A DNA stretch of 7,412 nt, taken from the NCBI GenBank assembly GCA_964459065.1, contig CAYWMN010000190.1, positions 1-7,412 on the forward strand, in the 5' to 3' direction. A program made the translations under genes and the position numbers. This stretch comes from JAMCXS01 sp964459065 (GTDB lineage Bacteria; Acidobacteriota; Terriglobia; UBA7540). This document shows, piece by piece, positions 1 through 6,922 of the stretch. Under the pieces are notes generated by a model, which saw only the letters and a list, made by a program, of their open reading frames with translations, searched no databases and was not told where the DNA came from. Each line of letters begins with the position of its first letter. Position 1 is the stretch's first letter.

Positions 1-2
1 AC

Positions 3-344
3 GTCATCCCCTCGTCCGCCAGACGGTCGATATTCGGCGTGGGCATGCCCCGGCGCAGCAATGTTCCGGACGTTACTCTCGCCATCGAGACGCCGCCGAC
101 CATCCTGGAATTGGCGCCCATGAACTTTGATGTGGGCAACAATCCTCTGGTGGTCGTCACCTACGTCAATGCCCACGGCGAGGTGACGTCTTATAAAGTC
201 CTTTCCGGTCCGCGCTCGCCGAAGCTGATGGAGAGCCTTGATCGCATGATGTACTTCAGCCTGTTTCATCCCGCCACATCGTTTGGAGTGCCGACCAGCG
301 GCCGGCTCGTCCTTTCTTTACGGCAAATCACGGTTCGAGGTTAG
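3..344 (+). CDS. C-terminal part of a protein with a TonB-C-like domain (5' end outside window)
   Basis: The frame is open from the left edge to the TAG at 342-344, so the true start probably lies upstream. The GTG at 39 and ATG at 45 have no clear ribosome binding site. The visible 114 residues end in a pattern typical of TonB-C-like domains: a short strand (LVVVTYVNAHGEV), a segment around SLDRMMYFSLFHPAT, then a Gly-Val-Pro turn and a final strand (GRLVLSL). In that family the matching parts are 'G.V....V..SSG', 'W.F.PA' and 'G.PV...V.V'. In acidobacteria such domains often end secreted proteins or membrane proteins with an N-terminal anti-sigma-type zinc finger, but the N-terminus needed to decide is missing. 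The next gene starts 5 bases after the stop, so the two are probably co-transcribed. The fold call is moderate and the function is unknown. Confidence 0.6.
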   Translation, partial: VIPSSARRSIFGVGMPRRSNVPDVTLAIETPPTILELAPMNFDVGNNPLVVVTYVNAHGEVTSYKVLSGPRSPKLMESLDRMMYFSLFHPATSFGVPTSGRLVLSLRQITVRG

Positions 345-349
345 CCCGC

Positions 350-1225
350 TTGCCTTTGCAATTCCTGAAGTCCCGTCCTTTTCCAAGCTTTAAAACGTCT
401 GGAGTGAGAAAAGCCGCACGCGCCGTGGGCCGCAAGGGGAGGCTTGCCTCGATTGCGCTGGCGGTTGTCTTGTCTTGTTCCGGCGCGGCGTGGGCGCAGC
501 AGGGTAAAGTGGTGCTTCAATCCAGCGAGCAGCTTTTCTCGGTGCTTGCCGCCCTCAATGCTTCGGGCTATGACACGGGAATTGGAGTGAATACGGGCGA
601 CCGAACCCGGCAAGGGGTTCGGGCCGTGCTGGCAAAAGAACAGATTCCGATTCTTCCTCAAATCGAAAAGTTTTACGCGGCCCATCGAATCGCCGGCCAT
701 CCCGGCGCTGATTTAGGCCAGTTTATCTCGCTGGCCTTGTTTTTGGGGCCGCCGCCCGACTTCAAGTTCACCGTTGATCCCAAGGATCTTCCTCCGGACG
801 CGAAAGCCGTTGCCGGATTGGTTCCGCTTCTGAAGGTATTTTACAAGCAGGCGGATCTGGTGGATCTTTGGGCCCGCGCCCACATTAACTACCAGAGCCG
901 CATTCAACAATACAGCCCGGTCGTGCGCAGGACCCTGGAGTTTACCGACGCTTATCTGCGTTTTCCCGCGGGCGCCTACCTGGGCCGCACCTATACCATT
1001 GACGTGGACCTTCTCGGGTCTCCCAATCAGGTTCAGGCGCGCATTTACGGCTCGCATTACTACCTGGTCCTGACCCCGTCCAGCAAGCTGATGATCAAAG
1101 ACATCCGCTATCAATACCTCCACTTCCTTCTTGACCCTCTGGCGGTGAAATACGCTCAGGCAATCCACCGCAACGCTTCGCTTGCCGCCATTGCCAGAAA
1201 GGCTCCGGCTCTCCGCAATGATTAA
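350..1225 (+). CDS. Secreted protein of unknown function, N-terminal part of a split gene
   Basis: This is the 291-codon upstream part of a gene cut by TAA at 1223-1225. The TTG start at 350 follows GAGG at 337-340 with a 9-base gap and lies 5 bases after the previous stop, which favours translational coupling. A GTG at 404 (residue 19) is an alternative start and would give a more usual signal-peptide length. Basic residues at 20-31 are followed by a hydrophobic stretch at about 32-47 and a signal peptidase I type site after Ala49 (AWA then QQ), so export is likely. The mature part begins with a segment around SSEQLFSVLAALNASGYDTG and then a mixed alpha/beta region. It has no HExxH or other catalytic motif that I can identify. 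My impression is that this N-terminal region with a C-terminal TPR block recurs in acidobacterial secreted proteins, but I cannot name a family. Function is unknown. Confidence 0.7.
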   Translation: MPLQFLKSRPFPSFKTSGVRKAARAVGRKGRLASIALAVVLSCSGAAWAQQGKVVLQSSEQLFSVLAALNASGYDTGIGVNTGDRTRQGVRAVLAKEQIPILPQIEKFYAAHRIAGHPGADLGQFISLALFLGPPPDFKFTVDPKDLPPDAKAVAGLVPLLKVFYKQADLVDLWARAHINYQSRIQQYSPVVRRTLEFTDAYLRFPAGAYLGRTYTIDVDLLGSPNQVQARIYGSHYYLVLTPSSKLMIKDIRYQYLHFLLDPLAVKYAQAIHRNASLAAIARKAPALRND

Positions 1226-1276
1226 AAGCAGGACTTCCCCCTGCTGCTGACCCAATGCCTCATCCGGGCAGCGGAA

Positions 1277-1912
1277 TTGCGCCTTGATCATGTTCCTGAG
1301 TTCCAGGCCCAGCAGCGGGTAAAGCAATTGACCCGCTCGGGCCTGATCCTGGTTCCGTACTTTTATAGCGCGTTGAAGGTTTTTGAGAAGCAGGATGCCT
1401 CAATGGGTGAATATTACCCGAAGATGATCGAAGGGATTAATCCCGGGCAGGAAAAGGTGCGCCTGGCAACGGTCAAATTCACCGAGCCTCAGCAGCCCAA
1501 AGCGGCCCCCGGCCCACAGCTTTCAGAGCTTCAGCAGTTGCTGGATGAGGGGGACAACGCCATTTATTCCGGCAAATACGATGCGGCGCGGGCCACTTTT
1601 CAGAAGGTTCTGCAGACCCACCCGCACAATGGGCGGGCCTTGTTCGGCCTGGCCGTTGTGGCCAGCAATACTCGCAAACCGGACGTGGCGCGGAAATATT
1701 TCAAACAGACTTTGGCCAATACGCGCGATCTTCGGCTGGTGACCTGGTCCCACATTTATCTTGGCCGCATTGATGATTTAAGCGGCGAGCGCAACAAGGC
1801 GCTGGCCCAATATCGTGCCGCTTCGTTGACTGCCGGATCTTTTCCGGAAGCCCTGCGCGCTGTCCAGTCGGGGCTCAAAGTCCCTTACGGCGCAGAACCT
1901 GACCAGCCGTAA
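1277..1912 (+). CDS. TPR-repeat protein, C-terminal part of the split gene
   Basis: This frame is the same as that of the upstream part and stays open from directly after the TAA (1226) to the TAA at 1910-1912. Residues encoded at 1226-1276 read as normal protein (KQDFPLLLTQCLIRAAE), so the TTG at 1277 is only a formal start. The more believable restart is ATG 1403, preceded by AGGA at 1392-1395 with a 7-base gap, which would give 169 residues. After a Pro/Gln-rich linker (about 1480-1520) come roughly three tetratricopeptide repeats at about 1535-1850, for example LLDEGDNAIYSGKYDAARAT and then RALFGLAVVASNTRKPDVAR, with the expected Gly/Ala/Tyr spacing. TPRs bind other proteins. Without the upstream signal peptide this piece would stay in the cytoplasm, so as an independent protein it would be misplaced. 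It converges on folP with a 37-base gap. Confidence 0.6.
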   Translation: MRLDHVPEFQAQQRVKQLTRSGLILVPYFYSALKVFEKQDASMGEYYPKMIEGINPGQEKVRLATVKFTEPQQPKAAPGPQLSELQQLLDEGDNAIYSGKYDAARATFQKVLQTHPHNGRALFGLAVVASNTRKPDVARKYFKQTLANTRDLRLVTWSHIYLGRIDDLSGERNKALAQYRAASLTAGSFPEALRAVQSGLKVPYGAEPDQP

Positions 1913-1949
1913 AAATGATTTCAGCAGGGAATCGCCTGCGAGCCGGCTT

Positions 1950-2969
1950 CTAGCGGCGATGCGATACCGCCCCCGCGATGGCGTCGGCCATGCGCACGGC
2001 GGCGAGGATGGCTTCCACGTCGTGCACTCGCACGATGTGAGCGCCGTTCAGGATGGCGGCTGTCGCGGCGGCGGCATCGCCCAATTCGAGCCGGGGCGGC
2101 GGGCTTGCGGCTATTGCCGCACGGGCCTGCTTTTTCCCCTGCCTGCCGGGGACCATCTCTCCCGCGACGGCGGCCCGCACAAACGACTTTCTTGACGTTC
2201 CCACCAGGATCGGCAGCCTGAAACTCTGCAATCGCTCAAGGTGCGCCAGGATTTCATAGTTCTGGTTTCGCGATTTTCCGAATCCCAGCCCCGGATCGAC
2301 GATCAGCTGTTCCCGGCGAACCCCGCCCGCGAGGGCGCGCCGGATGGACCGCGCGAGCCCTTCCTGCACCGATCGCCAGACCGAGCGTGCAAAAGGCCGT
2401 TGCTGCATATTTTCAGGACGGCCCCGGATGTGCATCAGAACCAGCGGCGTGCGCCAGCGCGCCGCGACCTCGGCAATCCGCTCATCAAAGCGCAGCCCGC
2501 TGATGTCGTTGATCATCGTTGCTCCGGCGCGCAGGGCCAACTCGGCCACGGAAGCCTTGGTGGTGTCGACGGAAATCGGAACTCGTTTCAGTTTGCGGCG
2601 CAGCCCGCGAATCACCGGGATCACGCGCTCGGCTTCTTCTTCCGCCGAGACACAACGCGAGCCGGGCCGCGTTGATTCGCCGCCCACGTCGATCCAGTCG
2701 GCGCCCTGCGCAACCATTTCAACGCCGCGGGCGACGGCCCGGTCAGGGTCCCGATAGAGTCCGCCGTCGGAAAAAGAGTCCGGCGTCGCGTTCAGCACTC
2801 CCATGATGAGGGTGCGGGCGCCCAGCCGGATCTTCCCGCTGCGCGTGTCCAATTCGAATCGCTGCCGGCTTTTCATCTCGATGGCATTGTGCCACAAGAC
2901 CCGCGCGCCGCCAAACCCGTTGAAGTCAGGATGCTGCCCGCTCTTGATAATTTCTGCGCGGTCCGCCAT
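1950..2969 (-). CDS. folP: Dihydropteroate synthase
   Basis: This enzyme condenses 6-hydroxymethyl-7,8-dihydropterin diphosphate with p-aminobenzoate to give dihydropteroate in cytoplasmic folate synthesis, and it is the sulfonamide target. Family motifs appear in order: MGVLNATPDSFSDGG (residues 56-70), DVGGESTRPGS (94-104), SVDT (133-136), INDISG (153-158), MHIRGRPENMQ (179-189), DPGLGFGK (225-232), GTSRKSF (257-263) and RVHDV (314-318). The key pterin-site residues Asn154, Asp225, Lys261, Arg314 and His316 are present. Phe66 and Pro102, positions linked to sulfonamide sensitivity, have the usual residues. The length of 339 exceeds the usual 270-290. About 31 extra residues come from the ATG at 2969, and the loop after SRKSF is long. 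An internal ATG at 2876 (Met32) also fits family length. Neither start has a good Shine-Dalgarno, and the extension has high third-position GC (about 23 of 30 codons), so I keep the longer form. folP stands alone here. Confidence 0.95.
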   Translation of the reverse strand: MADRAEIIKSGQHPDFNGFGGARVLWHNAIEMKSRQRFELDTRSGKIRLGARTLIMGVLNATPDSFSDGGLYRDPDRAVARGVEMVAQGADWIDVGGESTRPGSRCVSAEEEAERVIPVIRGLRRKLKRVPISVDTTKASVAELALRAGATMINDISGLRFDERIAEVAARWRTPLVLMHIRGRPENMQQRPFARSVWRSVQEGLARSIRRALAGGVRREQLIVDPGLGFGKSRNQNYEILAHLERLQSFRLPILVGTSRKSFVRAAVAGEMVPGRQGKKQARAAIAASPPPRLELGDAAAATAAILNGAHIVRVHDVEAILAAVRMADAIAGAVSHRR

Positions 2970-2972
2970 TAT
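2944..2972 (+). promoter_or_regulatory. Possible promoter for the PASTA gene
   Basis: TTGATA at 2944-2949 (5 of 6 to TTGACA) and CATTAT at 2967-2972 (4 of 6 to TATAAT) are spaced by 17 bases. Transcription would begin near 2979, almost at the ATG at 2981, giving a leaderless or near-leaderless mRNA. That would fit the lack of a Shine-Dalgarno. The elements overlap the N-terminal extension of folP, so they could be chance coding sequence. Confidence 0.25.
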
Positions 2973-2980
2973 GACTAAAG

Positions 2981-3709
2981 ATGGAATTGAACCCTCATGT
3001 CCGGACCGTTTTTCGTTTGCTCTTTCTTGCCGCCATCCTGGTGTCCGTTGCCGTGGTGTCGGCCATCCTGACCATTCGCTTCACGATTCACCGCGGAGAA
3101 GAAACCTTGCCCAATCTGGTCGGCTCGCCCGTCGCCCACGCCCAGCAGGTGGTGAACGGCCTTCACGCGAATCTGAAGGTGGAAGACAAACTGTTCAGCA
3201 AGACGGTGCCGGCGGGCAGCATTGTTTCCCAGACGCCGGCGGGCGGAACCCTCATCCGGCCGCTCCAGGACATTCACGTGCTGGTCAGCCTGGGCTCGCC
3301 GCAGATTAAGGTTCCGGACGTTATCGGAAGGAGCCTGCGCGTGGCCCGCATCATGGCAGTCGAGCGCGGCCTGAACATTGGCGATGTGGCGGCGCTCTAT
3401 TGGCCGCAGGGCGAGCCCAACGCGGTCCTGGCCCAGGATCCGCCTCCGGCTGCAACCGATTTGCAGACCCCGGACGTTGATTTTCTGGTCTCGCTCGGCC
3501 CGGCGCCGCCTGCTTACCTTTGCCCCGATTTTCAAGGTAAGTCGGTCGCCGTTATTCAGGCGGAACTCCAGCAGGCAGGTTTTCAAAACCCCACCATTAC
3601 CCGCCTTGCAGTTTCGGGCGCCGCCCGCGGCGAGATCCTCTCGCAGCAGCCGGTCGCAGGCAGCAAGGTTACTCCCGACACCATTTTCGAGTTTCAGGTT
3701 TCCGAATAG
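2981..3709 (+). CDS. Membrane-anchored protein with three PASTA domains
   Basis: The 242-residue product has a short N-terminal tail, one membrane segment at about residues 11-36 and an outward-facing part. That part consists of three PASTA domains at about 41-105, 110-173 and 178-241. Each shows the usual pattern: a (V/L)P.(L/V/F).G opening, a helix, a 'G.I..Q.P..G' turn (IVSQTPAGG, VLAQDPPPA, ILSQQPVAG) and a final strand (HVLVSLG, DFLVSLG, FEFQVSE). PASTA domains in Ser/Thr kinases and penicillin-binding proteins bind muropeptides or beta-lactam-like ligands. Here there is no kinase or transpeptidase domain, so a cell-wall-sensing or scaffolding role is only an inference. The start is fixed by an in-frame TGA at 2972. 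No good ribosome binding site precedes the ATG. It diverges from folP. Confidence 0.85.
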   Translation: MELNPHVRTVFRLLFLAAILVSVAVVSAILTIRFTIHRGEETLPNLVGSPVAHAQQVVNGLHANLKVEDKLFSKTVPAGSIVSQTPAGGTLIRPLQDIHVLVSLGSPQIKVPDVIGRSLRVARIMAVERGLNIGDVAALYWPQGEPNAVLAQDPPPAATDLQTPDVDFLVSLGPAPPAYLCPDFQGKSVAVIQAELQQAGFQNPTITRLAVSGAARGEILSQQPVAGSKVTPDTIFEFQVSE

Positions 3710-3751
3710 CGGCAATCCTTTTTCATTTACGCCCGTCCTGGTTGATTCGTT

Positions 3752-3791
3752 GCCGAGGCAAGCTCCGCCGCAGGGCGGCCAAGCCCTCGGC
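3752..3791. other. Nested hairpin between the convergent PASTA and hom genes
   Basis: Outer arms GCCGAGGC (3752-3759) and GCCCTCGGC (3783-3791) pair with one bulged base. Inside them CCGCC and GGCGG pair around GCAG. It sits in the 145-base gap between two convergent gene ends, where a two-way terminator would be expected. No T-tract follows on either strand, so a classical intrinsic terminator is not shown. It may be a structural 3' end or a small palindromic repeat. Confidence 0.4.
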
Positions 3792-3854
3792 CTCGCGAAG
3801 CCGGTTGGACTGTTCAGGAATTTGCTCTTGCCTGCTTAGCGCCGCGTTGGCGTG

Positions 3855-5207
3855 CTAGGGCAGCTTGGCGAAGGGCAGCAGCAGCGGTTTCTGGACCAGA
3901 AACGGCAGGCGCGCAATTTGGGCCACGGCTTTGCGCACGGCGGCTTCGCGCGTCGGTTCCAGCGTCATCACAAAGGGCCGATGATCCTGGGGCATGCCGG
4001 GTTCCTGGAGCACGGAGTCAATGTTGATCCGGTGCCGCGCCAGGATGTCGCACACGCGGGAGAGAATTCCCGGACGGTCCCGCACCACCAGGCGCAGGTA
4101 GGCCGTGAGGATATTCTTTTCCGTCGGCGCGCTTTTCGCCGGGCTCCATTCCGCGTAACCGAGCGGCGTGCTGCCGGCTCCGCCCCGGGCGATCATGCGC
4201 GCAATTTCCACCACGTCGGAAAGCACGGCCACGCCCGTCGGTTCGCCGCCCGCTCCGCGTCCGGTGAGCGTGGTGTTTCCACCTTTGTTGCCGATCAGCA
4301 GAATGGCGTTGGTGCTGCCGTGAATCGCGGCCAGCTGCGAGGTTTGCGGAATGATGGTGGGCCGCACGCTGATTTCCAGGCGGTCGCCCCTCATCTTTCT
4401 TGCCGCCGCAATCAGCCGGATGGTGTGATTCAGCCGGTGCGCGTAAGCAAAGTCAATCTGTTCAATCCGGGTGATGCCTTCGGCCGGGATTTCCTCCACC
4501 CTCACCGCCTGCCCAAAGCACACCATGGCCAGGATGGCGATCTTGTAACGCGCGTCGATACCCTCCACGTCAAACGTCGGGTCGGGCTCCGCGTAGCCGA
4601 GTTCCTGCGCTTTGCGCAGCGCGTCGGCAAACGAGGTTCCGTGCTGCTCCATCTCGCTCAGGATGTAATTCGTGGTGCCGTTCAGGATGCCATTCACGGC
4701 GGCAAAGCTTTCTCCCGCCAGGCCCGCCCGGATCGCGTGCAGGATGGGTGTGCCGCCGGCCACGCAGGCTTCGATCCCCAGCTTCACCCCTTTGGCGCGG
4801 GCCCGCTCGGCCAGTTCAATGCCATACTCGGCCACCAGCTGCTTGTTGGCGGTCACCACGTGCTTGCCGGCCGCAATCGCCGCAAAGGCAATGGCGCGCG
4901 CCGTCTTGAGTTCGCCCACCAGCTCAATCACCGCGTCCACGTCGGGATCCTTCACCACTTCCCGCCAGTCGGCCGTGATTTCCACCGGGCCGCGCAGCCA
5001 TGAAAGGTCGCGCTGGTGGATGGTGCGCGAGCAGACCACCTTCAGCTCCAGTTTGCAGCCCAGCCGCCGCGCGATTTCCCGCTGATGCTCCTGCAGCACC
5101 TTGGCGGTTCCGGTTCCCACCGTTCCCAGGCCCACCATGCCCAGACGCACTTTCCTGGTCGTGCTCCGTTGCGCCTTCGGGCGCGCTGTTGTTTTGCTTT
5201 TGCTCAT
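3855..5207 (-). CDS. hom: Homoserine dehydrogenase with C-terminal ACT domain
   Basis: This cytoplasmic enzyme reduces aspartate 4-semialdehyde to homoserine with NAD(P)H, the branch step to threonine, methionine and isoleucine. From the chosen start the product has 450 residues. The Rossmann motif GLGTVGTG is at 26-33, VTANKQLVAEYG at 117-128, EACVAGGTPIL at 145-155 and NGILNGTTNY at 171-180. The family signature at 199-221 matches fully, with Asp217 and Lys221 in the catalytic positions. GRGAGGEPTG (315-324) closes the catalytic part. An ACT domain follows at about 368-440 (LRLVVRDRPGILSRVCDILA), as in enzymes with feedback control, usually by threonine. There is no aspartokinase domain, so it is monofunctional. 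The ATG at 5207 is preferred over a TTG at 5249 because AAGGA lies 5 bases before it and a good promoter lies upstream. The basic tail at residues 1-18 is probably disordered. Confidence 0.96.
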   Translation of the reverse strand: MSKSKTTARPKAQRSTTRKVRLGMVGLGTVGTGTAKVLQEHQREIARRLGCKLELKVVCSRTIHQRDLSWLRGPVEITADWREVVKDPDVDAVIELVGELKTARAIAFAAIAAGKHVVTANKQLVAEYGIELAERARAKGVKLGIEACVAGGTPILHAIRAGLAGESFAAVNGILNGTTNYILSEMEQHGTSFADALRKAQELGYAEPDPTFDVEGIDARYKIAILAMVCFGQAVRVEEIPAEGITRIEQIDFAYAHRLNHTIRLIAAARKMRGDRLEISVRPTIIPQTSQLAAIHGSTNAILLIGNKGGNTTLTGRGAGGEPTGVAVLSDVVEIARMIARGGAGSTPLGYAEWSPAKSAPTEKNILTAYLRLVVRDRPGILSRVCDILARHRINIDSVLQEPGMPQDHRPFVMTLEPTREAAVRKAVAQIARLPFLVQKPLLLPFAKLP

Positions 5208-5217
5208 CGGTTTCCTT
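5208..5217 (-). promoter_or_regulatory. Ribosome binding site that fixes the hom start
   Basis: On the minus strand AAGGA (complement of 5213-5217) lies 5 bases before the ATG at 5205-5207. An in-frame TTG 42 bases further upstream has no such site and falls at about the predicted transcription start, so it is rejected as the start. Confidence 0.7.
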
Positions 5218-5258
5218 TTGCGGCGGCTGCCAGGGCTTCGCCGGCACAAACAACCATG

Positions 5259-5286
5259 ATAATACAGGCGGCCGCCAGTTTGCCAA
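5259..5286 (-). promoter_or_regulatory. Sigma-70-type promoter for hom
   Basis: On the minus strand TTGGCA (5281-5286, 5 of 6 to TTGACA) and TATTAT (5259-5264, 5 of 6 to TATAAT) are separated by 16 bases. Transcription would start near 5252, leaving a leader of about 45 bases before the ATG at 5207. The site lies in the intergenic region shared with the divergent permease gene. The leader is too short for a threonine-type attenuator, and I see no leader peptide. Confidence 0.5.
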
Positions 5287-5355
5287 ATTCCTCGTGCGCC
5301 TCACCCTGCTGCGGCTTTTGCCGCCCGCGCCGTGACTTGCGGGGCAGGGAGCGTT

Positions 5356-6741
5356 ATGATGGCGTGTCTGAGCCTGATGGCCGGGCAAGCGGCTCAGCTC
5401 AAGTCCAGTCCGGGAGCGGCGTTGAAAAACCAATCCTCAAAAGGCAAGATGGGTTTTCTTTCCGTGGTCGCGATCGGCGTCGGCGGAATGGTGGGCGGAG
5501 GCATCTTCGCGGTGCTCGGCCTGGCCGTGCAACTGGCGCACGGCTCAACGCCCATCGCCTTCGCCTTTGCGGGAGCCGTGGCGCTGGTCACGGCCTACTC
5601 TTACGCCAAGCTCTCGGTGGCCTTTCCCAGCCAGGGCGGCACGGTCGAGTTTCTCAACCAGGCTTTCGGCGAGGGCGTCGCGACCGGCGGCCTGAACGTT
5701 CTTCTCTGGCTCAGCTACATCATCATGCTCTCGCTTTACGCCTATGCCTTCGGCAGTTATGGCGCCTCCTTCTTTCCCGCCGCGGCGCAGCCCTTCTGGC
5801 GGCACATTCTGATCACCGCGGTGGTACTGCTCCTCACCGGCCTGAACCTGCTGGGAGCGGCGGCGGTGGGCGCAGCCGAAGAGTGGATTGTGGCGGTCAA
5901 GCTGATCATCCTCACCCTGTTTGTGGTGGCGGGATTGTGGACCATCCGCGGCCAGCGGCTGGCGCCTTCCTCGTGGGTCAGTCCGCTGCAGGTGGTGGCG
6001 GGCGGCATGATCATTTTTCTGGCTTACGAAGGTTTTGAGCTGATTGCCAACGCGGCGGCGGACGTTGAAGACTACCGCAGGACGCTTCCCCGCGCCTACT
6101 ACACTTCGGTCATTTTAGTCATCATCCTCTACGTCCTGGTAGCGGCCGTCACGGTCGGCAATCTTCCCCTGGCACAGATTGTCGACGCCCGCGACTACGC
6201 TCTGGCGGCAAGCGCCAAACCCTTCCTCGGGAGTTTCGGATTCGTCATCATCGCCATCGCCGCGCTGCTTTCCACCGGATCGGCCATCAACGCCACGCTC
6301 TATGGCGCCTCCCGCGTCAGCTACATCATCGCCAAAGAAGGCGAACTGCCGCAGGAGCTGGAAAGAAAAATCTGGAAGCAGCCGGCCGAAGGTCTGCTGT
6401 TAACCTCGGTCCTGACGCTTCTGGTTGCCAACCTGTTTGACCTTTCGAGTATCTCGGTGATGGGCAGCGCCGGTTTTCTGCTTATCTTTGCCGCCGTCAA
6501 CGCCTCGAACGCCCGTCTCCACGGCAAAACCCTCAGCCGCCGGTGGCTTTGCTACCTGGGCGTGGCCGGCTGCCTGGCGGCGGTGGGGGCGCTGGTTTAT
6601 CAGACCGCGGTTACCGCCCCGCGTGAAATCCTGGTCCTCGCCGTGATGGTCGGCCTGGCGTTTTCCATTGAAGCCGCTTACCGGGCCTGCACCGGACGCT
6701 CCATCCGCTGCCCGTTGCGGAAGAGGGCGATGGAAAAATAG
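5356..6741 (+). CDS. APC-superfamily amino-acid permease
   Basis: This is a 461-residue inner-membrane transporter, probably importing an amino acid or related amine by proton or cation coupling. The substrate cannot be told from sequence. After a polar N-terminal tail (1-31), about 12 hydrophobic segments follow. TM1 at about 33-58 contains the glycine-rich unwound motif IGVGGMVGGGIF (40-51), the substrate-binding break of this fold. TM2 and the next loop carry AYSYAKLSVAFPSQGG, and TM6 carries the second break, IIFLAYEGFE, typical of COG0531-like permeases. TM8 has LLSTGSAINATLYGASR. The C-terminus is short and basic with no regulatory domain. The start is ATG 5356 (or 5359) because AGGGAG lies at 5346-5351; the frame also opens from a GTG at 5332 without such a site. 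It diverges from hom, and a terminator lies 129 bases downstream. Confidence 0.9.
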   Translation: MMACLSLMAGQAAQLKSSPGAALKNQSSKGKMGFLSVVAIGVGGMVGGGIFAVLGLAVQLAHGSTPIAFAFAGAVALVTAYSYAKLSVAFPSQGGTVEFLNQAFGEGVATGGLNVLLWLSYIIMLSLYAYAFGSYGASFFPAAAQPFWRHILITAVVLLLTGLNLLGAAAVGAAEEWIVAVKLIILTLFVVAGLWTIRGQRLAPSSWVSPLQVVAGGMIIFLAYEGFELIANAAADVEDYRRTLPRAYYTSVILVIILYVLVAAVTVGNLPLAQIVDARDYALAASAKPFLGSFGFVIIAIAALLSTGSAINATLYGASRVSYIIAKEGELPQELERKIWKQPAEGLLLTSVLTLLVANLFDLSSISVMGSAGFLLIFAAVNASNARLHGKTLSRRWLCYLGVAGCLAAVGALVYQTAVTAPREILVLAVMVGLAFSIEAAYRACTGRSIRCPLRKRAMEK

Positions 6742-6870
6742 CGCTTCCCGCGCGGCGTCTGCGCCTTGTTTGCTTCAGCAGAATTTTCAGATTGAGCCCG
6801 GCGGGCGGCGGCAGGCGAGGGCCGTTAAGGGCCGGGATCCGCGCCCCATCCCCAAACGGGCCCTGAAATA

Positions 6871-6914
6871 GAAAACGAGGAGCTATCGCAGCTCCCCGTT
6901 TTCTTACTTTTTTT
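6871..6914 (+). terminator. Strong intrinsic terminator
   Basis: Arms at 6871-6884 (GAAAACGAGGAGCT) and 6890-6903 (AGCTCCCCGTTTTC) form a 14-bp stem with one A.C mismatch around the loop ATCGC. TTAC and seven Ts at 6908-6914 follow. The T-tract is on the plus strand only, so it ends rightward transcripts, most likely that of the permease gene, whose stop is 129 bases upstream. The intervening 129 bases have no gene or other structure I can support. Confidence 0.88.
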
Positions 6915-6922
6915 GTCGCCGT

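Larger units (their letters stand above)
350..1912 (+). pseudogene. Secreted TPR protein gene interrupted by one in-frame stop codon
   Basis: Both pieces share one frame. Codons across the break read AAT GAT TAA AAG CAG GAC TTC CCC, with no shift and no other stop in 520 codons. Read through, the product would be a signal peptide (about 1-49), an unrecognised domain (about 50-380) and a TPR block (about 395-500). The break lies inside what looks like a continuous helical domain, not at a linker. A single base change in codon 292 would restore the gene (for example from CAA, GAA, AAA, TTA, TAC or TAT). Options are a recent nonsense mutation, a sequencing or assembly error, or readthrough. Codon quality remains normal after the stop, which argues against old decay. 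Confidence 0.65.

Noticed and set aside
713..1327. 204-codon frame on the minus strand opposite the split TPR gene
   Set aside because: It is a shadow of a gene with a signal peptide and protein-like composition on the plus strand, and shows no domain pattern.
1914..1939. Possible folP terminator in the convergent gap (GCAGG / CCTGC)
   Set aside because: The stem is only 5 bp and the T-rich stretch on the minus strand lies 8 or more bases away, so it is too weak to call.
3693..3723. Possible terminator at the PASTA gene end (GG...CC with five Ts)
   Set aside because: The stem has several mismatches, so the T-run at 3719-3723 alone is not enough.
3852..5003. 383-codon plus-strand frame opposite hom
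   Set aside because: hom matches its family over the full length on the minus strand; the plus frame is His/Gly/Arg-rich shadow sequence typical of GC-rich antisense frames.
5016..6038. 340-codon plus-strand frame overlapping hom and the permease
   Set aside because: It runs across two real genes and their promoter region, and is Arg/Gly-rich without any motif.
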